Assembly: GCF_014306625.1 (NCBI RefSeq)
Contig: NZ_JACRYL010000007.1
Span: 205,850-269,849, forward strand
Length of the DNA: 64,000 bases
Source of the DNA: Pedobacter fastidiosus
GTDB taxonomy: Bacteria > Bacteroidota > Bacteroidia > Sphingobacteriales > Sphingobacteriaceae
Reading direction: 5' to 3'
Under the pieces are notes generated by a model. It saw only the letters and a program-made list of their open reading frames with translations. It was not told the DNA's origin and did no database searches. Made by a program: the position numbers and the translations under genes. Within the stretch, counting starts at the first letter, position 1, and every line of letters begins with the position of its first letter. Shown in pieces: positions 35,831 to 42,164 of this stretch.

Positions 35831-36325
35831 TTAAAATAAACCCCAATCATCTTCAAATTCATCTTTTTCAAAGTGCTTAACCCATTCGATAAATAGCAGG
35901 CGGAATTTGTTTATTTCGGCTAAAACAATCTCTTTATATTCTGGATTGCAGATTTCGAAAAGTTCAGCAGCCTTAACCTGGGTTTCCATTTCTCTACAAT
36001 TTGTTCTAATAATCGAGGCATTTTCCATACGTAAAGAATACAGATCTGCTCCCTCTGCGCCAACAATTTTCGGACAAAGCATTAATGCATTTTGCATAAT
36101 TAAACTGCTCGTTAATTCGGCCATTTCACCTTTTAGAGTTTCGCAAAATAGAGCAGCGTATTTGTAAACTGCTCTAGCTTGGTTGTATAAAGCTTTCGCA
36201 CGAACAACTTTTAATCTATCTTTTTCTGTATTTAACGAGAATTGGTTTTTATCTTCAGCATCATTTAGCCTATGCCGGGTAAAGTAATCCCAGTCTGGCA
36301 TGTGGTCCATATCATCAAATTCCAT
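35831..36325 (-). CDS. conserved hypothetical helical protein
   Basis: A 164-residue soluble, mainly alpha-helical protein with an acidic N-terminus (MEFDDMDHMPDWDYF) and C-terminus (KDEFEDDWGLF). The middle (KALYNQARAVYKYAALFCET) suggests a four-helix bundle. I recognise no family. It lies 36 bp downstream of the RlmL-like methyltransferase on the same strand and may share its transcript. Confidence 0.6.
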   Translation of the reverse strand: MEFDDMDHMPDWDYFTRHRLNDAEDKNQFSLNTEKDRLKVVRAKALYNQARAVYKYAALFCETLKGEMAELTSSLIMQNALMLCPKIVGAEGADLYSLRMENASIIRTNCREMETQVKAAELFEICNPEYKEIVLAEINKFRLLFIEWVKHFEKDEFEDDWGLF

Positions 36326-36361
36326 AGTAAAGGCCTACGTTTACAAAAAAAGATTAGGTTG

Positions 36362-37558
36362 TTATTCGCTTTCTGGTTGAGTTTCGGTTTGTGGAAGTCT
36401 GCGAGAACCATCATACAACTCATACTCCAGCATTCGGCAATCTAATTTACCATTGTAAAACTCGATTTTTTTCGAAGCTTTTAAGCCGATTTTCTTAGCC
36501 AAATCAGGATTTCCGGTAAAAATATAACCTGTATAGCCCTTGCATTTGCTCTTCATAAAATCGCCCATTCGTTTATAGGTGGTTTCTAATTTACTGTGAA
36601 CCCCTAAACGCTCGCCATATTCTGGATTGAAAACCACAACACCTTTTGCATCTTCCGGAACTGGAGTAAGTTCGAAATCGCAAACTTCAAATTCTATAAT
36701 CGTATCAACACCAGCAGTTTTTGCGTTTCTACGAGTTACCTCAACGGCATCTTCAGAAATATCGGAAGCAATAATTTTTAAATCGACATTTTTAATTACC
36801 TGGTCCTTCAAGATTCTGCGCTCTGCAAAAAACTCTTCTTCATTATAGCCCAAAATGTGCATAAAAGCATAATTCATTCGGTATAAACCTGGCGCACGAT
36901 TGGTTGCAATTAATGCTGCCTCAATGGCTAAAGTACCAGAACCACACATTGGGTTAATAAAGGGTGATTTTTTATCCCATTGGGTAGCGTAAATTACACC
37001 AGAAGCTAGAGCCTCCAACATTGGTGCTTTCCCAGGTATTTTACGGTAACCATGTTTGGCTAGTGTTTCGCCAGATGTATCTATAAAAATATCTGCTTCA
37101 GCATCTTTCCAATATAAATGTACTACAGCTTTATTGGCATCAGAACCAGAATTTGGGCGAATGCCCTTTTTTTCTTTCATGCGATCAACAATGGCATCTT
37201 TTACCTTTAAATTGGCAAAAAGTGGCGTTGTAATATTTGGGTTATCCACATTAGAAGTTACTGAGAAATAACCTGCAAAATCAATCAATTCTTCCCACTC
37301 AATTTCCTTTACCTCGTTGTATAAATCATCGGGCGTAATGGCCTTGAAACTTTTTATCGAATACAAAATCTGACTGGCGCAACGCAAGTTCAAATTAAGC
37401 TTAATACACTCTGTAAGGGTGATATTTAGCTCAACACCCGTTTGAAATGATCTTTCGATTGTATAACCTAGTGCGGTAACCTCATCTTGTAAATACGGAG
37501 AAAGGCGCTTGTTGCAGGTAATAATTACCTTGCTTTTATTGTGGAAAACTTGCATCAT
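36362..37558 (-). CDS. THUMP domain class I SAM-dependent RNA methyltransferase (RlmL type)
   Basis: A 398-residue methyltransferase of the 23S rRNA m2G2445 type (RlmL, UPF0020/YcbY N-terminal half). A ferredoxin-like/THUMP RNA-binding part covers about residues 10-165. The Rossmann methyltransferase follows, with 'INPMCGSGTLAIEAALIATN' as SAM motif I and 'VVFNPEYGERLG' as the NPPY-like catalytic motif (NPEY here). Family assignment is firm; the exact modified base is inferred from homology. The first two codons are both ATG. Confidence 0.9.
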   Translation of the reverse strand: MMQVFHNKSKVIITCNKRLSPYLQDEVTALGYTIERSFQTGVELNITLTECIKLNLNLRCASQILYSIKSFKAITPDDLYNEVKEIEWEELIDFAGYFSVTSNVDNPNITTPLFANLKVKDAIVDRMKEKKGIRPNSGSDANKAVVHLYWKDAEADIFIDTSGETLAKHGYRKIPGKAPMLEALASGVIYATQWDKKSPFINPMCGSGTLAIEAALIATNRAPGLYRMNYAFMHILGYNEEEFFAERRILKDQVIKNVDLKIIASDISEDAVEVTRRNAKTAGVDTIIEFEVCDFELTPVPEDAKGVVVFNPEYGERLGVHSKLETTYKRMGDFMKSKCKGYTGYIFTGNPDLAKKIGLKASKKIEFYNGKLDCRMLEYELYDGSRRLPQTETQPESE

Positions 37559-37626
37559 AATATATGCGAAGTTATCAATAAAATTATTGAGATTTGATGT
37601 TTATAGTACATTAAGTAGTATTAGAT

Positions 37627-37995
37627 ATGGAAATTAAAGGAAAAGTACACGAAGTAGGTGCCACTCAGCAAGTAAGTGAAACGTTTAAAAAACGTGATTT
37701 AATAGTAGAATACGCAGAAAATCCAACATACCCGGAATATATCCGTTTTGAGGCATTACAAGATAAAGCTGCATTATTAGATACATTTAAAGCAGGCGAT
37801 GAGGTTGAAGTTTTCTTTAATTTACGTGGTCGCCCTTGGACAGACAAAGCGGGTAAAACATCATATTTTAACAGTTTGGTTATTTGGCGTATCAATGCTG
37901 TTGCAGCAGGTGCACCAGCAGCAAACACCCCAGCTTATGCAGCTCCGGTTGATGTGAGCAGCACACCAGGAGAAGATGATGATTTGCCTTTCTAA
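37627..37995 (+). CDS. DUF3127 domain protein, OB-fold-like
   Basis: A 122-residue protein of the DUF3127 family: 'MEIKGKVHEVGATQQVSETF', 'VEYAENPTYPEYIRFE' and 'VEVFFNLRGRPWTDKAGKTSYFNSLVIW' (in part), then an Ala/Pro-rich linker and an acidic tail ending EDDDLPF. The small beta-barrel plus an acidic 'DDLPF' tip closely resembles single-strand-DNA-binding protein organisation, so interaction with replication/repair partners through the tail is plausible. A strong terminator follows. Confidence 0.85.
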   Translation: MEIKGKVHEVGATQQVSETFKKRDLIVEYAENPTYPEYIRFEALQDKAALLDTFKAGDEVEVFFNLRGRPWTDKAGKTSYFNSLVIWRINAVAAGAPAANTPAYAAPVDVSSTPGEDDDLPF

Positions 37996-38031
37996 ATAAA
38001 GAATCTTTTTTAAAGCAAACAATTTTGAACC

Positions 38032-38062
38032 ATGCCGGAATTTTTATTCCGGCATTTTTTTT
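38032..38062 (+). terminator. rho-independent terminator of the DUF3127 gene
   Basis: A perfect 10-bp stem, ATGCCGGAAT (38032-38041) with ATTCCGGCAT (38046-38055), a TTTT loop and a run of eight T. Confidence 0.9.
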
Positions 38063-38083
38063 GCCCTTTTTTCTTTAAAATAA

Positions 38084-38118
38084 TGTCGTTCATGACACCA
38101 CGTCTGTCGTTCATGACA
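38084..38118 (+). promoter_or_regulatory. tandem TGTCGTTCATGACA sites 21 bp apart (LytTR-like operator)
   Basis: TGTCGTTCATGACA occurs at 38084-38097 and identically at 38105-38118, exactly two helical turns apart. Paired direct repeats with a 21-bp period are the hallmark of LytTR response-regulator sites; E. coli YpdB binds GGCATTTCAT-N11-GGCATTTCAT, which is similar in both sequence and spacing. A weak -7-like box (TATATTGT) lies about 30 bp downstream, and the lipoprotein gene starts at 38200. No LytTR regulator is encoded in this window. Confidence 0.6.
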
Positions 38119-38199
38119 TTTCAACCATTATAAATATTTTATTTCCTATATTGTGATTTCATCATCCCTAAAATAACTGCAAAATTATTTTAAACCTAT

Positions 38200-38682
38200 A
38201 TGATGAATCCGTTAGCAATCTCAAAAGGCAAGGCTTTGGCTTTCCTTATTTTCTTATCTCTTTTTATTGTGCAGGGATGCCGAAAAGATATAATCCAGCC
38301 AAATTCTGGCGTACTTAAAAACTCGCTATCCATTGCGGAAGCCAAAGCTTATTTTGATGCAAACTTGAGGCAGGGCACAAAGCCAGAAAAGCTGATGTCG
38401 ACCAGCGAAGTAGGCAACGGAGTAACTGCAGATAACTATTTAACCAATAAACAGCCGATTTGGAACCAGACATATCAAAAAATGCTTGCTAACGGTAATT
38501 CGGTAAAGATGCCGATCGACTTCGGGAATGCTTATGCTGTAGTTAACGAAGCCAAAAATGAACTAATGCCATTGAGTGCACTCAACTATCTTTTTATGTA
38601 TAAAGACAGTTTGCAGGTTATTCATGCTGAATGGGTAATGCTATTGCCGGACTCCGCCTTGGCTTCACGGAAGCAGAAATAA
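38200..38682 (+). CDS. lipoprotein N-terminal part of a frameshifted toxin-like gene
   Basis: A 160-residue frame with lipobox cysteine 27 (LFIVQGC), then a domain seen in Pedobacter-type surface lipoproteins (SLSIAEAKAYFDANL; IDFGNAYAVVNEAKNELMPL). Translation in this frame ends ...LLPDSALASRKQK. In the +2 frame the same DNA reads ...WLHGSRNNYSGRIIVKDWSG and stays open from at least 38642 into the next frame (to 40060). Skipping a single T at 38659/38660 joins them as ...LLPDSA-WLHGSRNN..., so both frames are one gene of about 619 residues broken by one extra base. The break may be a real mutation or a sequencing error. Confidence 0.8.
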   Translation: MMNPLAISKGKALAFLIFLSLFIVQGCRKDIIQPNSGVLKNSLSIAEAKAYFDANLRQGTKPEKLMSTSEVGNGVTADNYLTNKQPIWNQTYQKMLANGNSVKMPIDFGNAYAVVNEAKNELMPLSALNYLFMYKDSLQVIHAEWVMLLPDSALASRKQK

Positions 38683-38788
38683 TTATTCAGGCCGTATCAT
38701 AGTAAAGGATTGGTCGGGTAAAACGATTAGGAAACTTGTATATAATCCGATTGGATCGCCAAATACATCATCTATTATTAAGAGCAGA

Positions 38789-40060
38789 ATGTTAAGTTCG
38801 GATGGGAAAATGCAAAATTCTAGTTTGGACGGTGAGGACCAGATTGGCGGTGCGATAGGTTTCTGTACGAGATGGCCAAATGGAAAGTGTCCAAAAACAG
38901 GTGACTGCAGTATTAAATGTGATCTGTGCCTAACGGTCTGTGCAACGTTGTCCTGTACTTTTTTCGATTGCAGACCTGTTTGTGATCTACCTTCAGAACC
39001 GGGAACTGGTGGAGGAGGTGGTGGTGGCGGTGGAGGCGGCAATCCCGCAGCACCAGGTGGAGGTGGAGCATATCCACCAGATGATTGCGGAGGAAACGGC
39101 CAGATACCAAGGGCTCCAAAAACAAATGGCGATCCGGGAGCAGATGCTAATTCTGTTCCAGTACCTCCATGCATCCCTAAGCCAATCCAGCTGAAATTGG
39201 ATGTGATCGCCAATTTCTTGGCCATAACCGATGCCGACAAACAAAATTTCCTGTTGGCACACAATAATATTTATGATGCCTTGGTAACCTATTTGGTAAT
39301 ACATGGTGATACCCCAGAAAATAAGGAGTTTGTAGATTGGGCGGTGGGATATCTGATGATTAATCCAGCAATAAATTTCAATGATTTCAAAAGTCAATTT
39401 TTACCCACAACAGAAGTAATATCCAATCCAGATGAAGATAATTGGACAGATCCCGATGATGTTGTATTAACAGATCCTGACCAAACTGTATATCAACAAT
39501 ATCAAGATAATCAGCCATGGCCTATTATAAAACAAGTTATAAAATTTGATGATTTTGTTCCTAACCGCTATGTTGCAGGATCAACTACTGAAACAGTAAA
39601 TTGCTTAATTTTGGCAAAAGAGCAAATGGCAAAGAAAGGTTATACAGTTTCAGGCTTTTATGTTGGATCGCCTCAGATTTTTCAAACTTATACTGAAACT
39701 GGAGAAGTGAATTTGACAAAAACAAAGCAAGCTATTAGTTATATGATTGAAAAACTGAATAATGGAATCCCGGTTTTAGTTGGAATTGATGCTAAAGCTG
39801 GTGCTCCATTGGCAAATAAAGATCATTCAACAGATCATTTTATTGTTATAATTGGAACAGGTACCGACATAAAAGGAAAATATTTTCAATTTATGGACAG
39901 TTCTACTAATTGGCCATCATTAGGCGCTAGTCAAAATAATAAATTATATTTTGATTCAGTAACAGGAAAAATAACAGGCAAAACAATGAGCCAATATGGA
40001 ATTAGAAGTGGCCGACATGATTTTATTGTAACCCAAGTTAGAAAAAGTATAAAAAAATAA
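38789..40060 (+). CDS. C-terminal part of the toxin-like lipoprotein: Cys-rich, poly-Gly and papain-like domains
   Basis: 423 residues from the first ATG, but the frame is open back to at least 38642 and is most likely a continuation of the 38200 frame. Order: a Cys-rich segment (CPKTGDCSIKCDLCLTVCAT), a run of 11 Gly, a helical pre-toxin segment (FLLAHNNIYDALVTYL; ENKEFVDWAVGYLMINPAI) and a C-terminal domain of about 160 residues. That domain has Cys272 in TVNCLIL, His350 in STDHFIVIIG and Asp370 in FQFMDSST, the order of papain/C39-like cysteine peptidases. It is followed within 2 bp by candidate immunity genes. The toxin role is inferred, not shown. Confidence 0.7.
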   Translation: MLSSDGKMQNSSLDGEDQIGGAIGFCTRWPNGKCPKTGDCSIKCDLCLTVCATLSCTFFDCRPVCDLPSEPGTGGGGGGGGGGGNPAAPGGGGAYPPDDCGGNGQIPRAPKTNGDPGADANSVPVPPCIPKPIQLKLDVIANFLAITDADKQNFLLAHNNIYDALVTYLVIHGDTPENKEFVDWAVGYLMINPAINFNDFKSQFLPTTEVISNPDEDNWTDPDDVVLTDPDQTVYQQYQDNQPWPIIKQVIKFDDFVPNRYVAGSTTETVNCLILAKEQMAKKGYTVSGFYVGSPQIFQTYTETGEVNLTKTKQAISYMIEKLNNGIPVLVGIDAKAGAPLANKDHSTDHFIVIIGTGTDIKGKYFQFMDSSTNWPSLGASQNNKLYFDSVTGKITGKTMSQYGIRSGRHDFIVTQVRKSIKK

Positions 40061-40061
40061 T

Positions 40062-40640
40062 ATGAAAAGGTTTCCATTTTATGTTTTAATGTTTACCATT
40101 AATTTTTGTTCAGCACAAGTTAAATTATCTCAAGAGAGCACAATAAAAAATAGGATTGTGAATTTTTTAGCTTGGCATAAAAAAGGTGGTGAAAATATTC
40201 AGGGTCCAGCATATTTTGTACCCAGATATGACGAATTAGATTCAACGAAAACTTACTTCGATATAGATAGCTTAGAAAGATATTATAATGTTTTTCGTAA
40301 AAGTAAATTTGTATCTGAGCAGTATATCAATCAACTAAAAGATTATTTTAATTATTACGGAAAATTTATTGGCCCAAAAAGAAAACCGAATGAAATTATT
40401 AAAATTGATGGCCTCGATCAGGATATTATTCTCAATACATTCGAACCTGAGCTTATTCTAGATAATTTAACTAGAGTAACAATTACTAAATCTTTGATAA
40501 TTTATAACAAAGCTCTAATAGGAATGAATTTTACCAAAGGTGTTGATATGATTTTTATTTTGACAAAGCAAAATGATGATTGGGAGATAGATTATATTGG
40601 CCCGAATAATTCAAGTATGCAAAGTCTATTTAGGCAATAG
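40062..40640 (+). CDS. secreted protein, candidate immunity protein (copy 1)
   Basis: A 192-residue protein with a signal peptide (FYVLMFTINFCSAQ), so periplasmic. The body has 'IKNRIVNFLAWHKK', 'FVSEQYINQLKDYFNYYG' and 'MIFILTKQNDDWEIDYIG'. It is a paralogue of the gene at 40704-41315: segments such as FEPE-IL, IIY-KA, FTLTK-D-W-IDY-G align in order. The fold may be NTF2/DUF3828-like. It starts 2 bp after the toxin-like gene, the usual place of an immunity gene. Function is inferred from position and duplication. Confidence 0.65.
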   Translation: MKRFPFYVLMFTINFCSAQVKLSQESTIKNRIVNFLAWHKKGGENIQGPAYFVPRYDELDSTKTYFDIDSLERYYNVFRKSKFVSEQYINQLKDYFNYYGKFIGPKRKPNEIIKIDGLDQDIILNTFEPELILDNLTRVTITKSLIIYNKALIGMNFTKGVDMIFILTKQNDDWEIDYIGPNNSSMQSLFRQ

Positions 40641-40699
40641 TTTTGGTAAGGTTTTATGCTGATATTATTACTCAAGTTCGTAAAAGCATAAAAAAATAA
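40641..40699 (+). pseudogene. remnant of a second toxin C-terminus
   Basis: Directly after the first candidate immunity gene, the codons from 40661 read D-I-I-T-Q-V-R-K-S-I-K-K-stop. The toxin-like gene ends D-F-I-V-T-Q-V-R-K-S-I-K-K-stop (40019-40060). Nine residues plus the stop are identical, with synonymous changes (AGA/CGT, AGT/AGC). Upstream residues VRFYA loosely match the toxin's IRSGRH. This is the tail of an older toxin copy left in front of its own immunity gene. Confidence 0.75.
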
Positions 40700-40703
40700 T
40701 ATT

Positions 40704-41315
40704 ATGAATAAGTTAATATTAATACTCATTTTTTCATTATTTTTTAGTCAAGGTTATGGACAAAAAAAAGAAAATGGAGAGATAGTAAAAATTAAAGGAA
40801 CAATTATAAATTTTTTAAAATGGTATCGCTTGGATCAAATTGTTGATACAGCCAAACAAGTTGACTCAGGTATAAAATATCATCCAATTATTGTTTGGAA
40901 ACAGATAGACACATTGATAAAAGTAAATATAGATATGAAAGCTGTTGAAAGCTATCTGGTACATTTGAGATCAAGCAATTGTCTTTCGGAAAGTTTTATA
41001 AATGATTTAAGGCAATACCATCAAAAAATTGCAGATGAAATAGAATTAGTAAAGCCTTTTCCGGCTAGGGAAGGGGAGTTTGCTATTCCAGGCCTTAATT
41101 TAGACCCTATTTTTGGCTTCGAGCCGGAAGATATTTTGGACCATATAAAAAAAGGGAGATTTACAAAAATTAATATAATATACGATAAGGCAATAGTGAA
41201 GTTTGACATTACTAACATTAACCAATACATTTTTACGCTCACCAAAGTTGATAATAGATGGTTGATCGATTATTATGGTTTAGATAGAACAAATATTGAT
41301 CGAATAATTAAATAA
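40704..41315 (+). CDS. secreted protein, candidate immunity protein (copy 2)
   Basis: A 203-residue protein with a signal peptide (LILIFSLFFSQGYGQ), paralogous to 40062-40640: 'IKGTIINFLKWYR', 'LSESFINDLRQYHQK', 'FGFEPEDILDHIKKG', 'YIFTLTKVDNRWLIDYYG'. The two are clearly diverged, so the duplication is not recent. It is preceded by the leftover tail of a toxin-like C-terminus, as if it had once been the partner of a toxin later replaced or deleted. Orphan immunity genes of this kind are typical of polymorphic toxin loci. Confidence 0.65.
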   Translation: MNKLILILIFSLFFSQGYGQKKENGEIVKIKGTIINFLKWYRLDQIVDTAKQVDSGIKYHPIIVWKQIDTLIKVNIDMKAVESYLVHLRSSNCLSESFINDLRQYHQKIADEIELVKPFPAREGEFAIPGLNLDPIFGFEPEDILDHIKKGRFTKINIIYDKAIVKFDITNINQYIFTLTKVDNRWLIDYYGLDRTNIDRIIK

Positions 41316-41363
41316 TTGATAACTAAGTCGTAGCATATCGGTGCGCCTTCAAATCCCCTCCCC

Positions 41364-41413
41364 CAGTCTGGCTTAAGCTTACTCTAGCGCAAGCGTCCGC
41401 TTGCGCTAGACTG
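41364..41413. repeat. REP-like palindrome
   Basis: TCTAGCGCAAGCG (41383-41395) faces its exact complement at 41398-41410 with only two loop bases; outer CAGTCT/AGACTG arms (41364-41369 and 41408-41413) add an alternative pairing. It is GC-richer than its surroundings. It marks the right edge of the toxin/immunity region. Confidence 0.7.
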
Positions 41414-41460
41414 TGGCATAGAAGAATAGCACGAAACTTTAAGCTGAATTTTTACTAAAT

Positions 41461-41970
41461 ATGAAACAAATTACTTTTCAGGATAATACATTAATTTTAA
41501 AGGTTGGTAAATCTCCCATAATCATTAGAATAATTTTATTTCCTACAGCGTTTTTGTTTTTTATTTTGCCAGCCTACGGGATTACTTCAAATTTATCAGA
41601 TGGTAGTGGAATTACATTTCTCACAGTCATTATGATTGCGTTTTTTTTCTTATTGGGCTATTATTTACTTAGAATTTCATTGTGGAATACTTTTGGAGAA
41701 GAAGTGATCACGTTAGGACCAGAAAAAATAATTTATGAGGCAGATTATGGTTGGTTTAAAGGTAACAAGAAAGAAATATCTATTGAAAATCTTAAATGCT
41801 CCATAAAGCCGGGCGAATTCGAAAATAAAGATAAGGGTGTGCTCCTTTTCGATTCTGATCAATCACAAATTGAATGTGTTGCACTAATTCCAATTAAGGA
41901 ATTGGAAGCTTTGATAATCGATCTTAGCAAGATACTACCCCAAAAAATAGAGCCGAAACTTGCAGATTAA
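41461..41970 (+). CDS. membrane protein, hypothetical
   Basis: A 169-residue protein with two transmembrane helices (about residues 20-40 and 55-77, IIIRIILFPTAFLFFILPAY and FLTVIMIAFFFLLGYYLLRI), then a soluble beta-rich domain (EVITLGPEKIIYEADYGWFK). This matches the general layout of small membrane proteins with a PH-like domain. It stands between the toxin/immunity locus and a two-component system; it could be a membrane immunity protein, but nothing specific shows it. Confidence 0.6.
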   Translation: MKQITFQDNTLILKVGKSPIIIRIILFPTAFLFFILPAYGITSNLSDGSGITFLTVIMIAFFFLLGYYLLRISLWNTFGEEVITLGPEKIIYEADYGWFKGNKKEISIENLKCSIKPGEFENKDKGVLLFDSDQSQIECVALIPIKELEALIIDLSKILPQKIEPKLAD

Positions 41971-42019
41971 CAATTCTGCTTTTACTTTTCAGTTCCTACA
42001 AGTGATTGGTTCTAACCTA

Positions 42020-42066
42020 TTAACCCTTCATTAACAGGCTTATAGTCCGTTGTTAAAATATGTTAA
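42020..42066 (+). promoter_or_regulatory. TTAAC-type repeats upstream of a two-component operon
   Basis: TTAACC (42020) and TTAACA (42031) are 11 bp apart on the plus strand, and TGTTAA occurs at 42051 and 42061 (10 bp apart, opposite sense). OmpR-family regulators bind such pairs, so these may serve the downstream kinase/OmpR-type regulator (autoregulation) or a PhoB-like protein. Confidence 0.35.
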
Positions 42067-42164
42067 AAACAAACAGGTAACTTAGCTAATAAGTATTTTT
42101 GATAGCTAATTGCTTTTAAAGGTGATACCCTAATCTTTTAAATCGCAATTAACCACTCATTTTA

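Noticed and set aside
38659..38682. Programmed +1 ribosomal frameshift
   Set aside because: There is no slippery codon next to a stop or rare codon at the shift point; an extra T, by mutation or error, explains it more simply.
38683..39264. A 193-residue minus-strand frame rich in proline
   Set aside because: It is the antisense of the poly-Gly and Cys-rich coding region of the toxin-like gene; the proline run mirrors the glycine codons.
41461..41970. Third immunity gene in the toxin locus
   Set aside because: It is separated by a REP-like hairpin, has no similarity to the two paralogues and resembles generic membrane proteins with a PH-like domain; kept only as a hypothetical.
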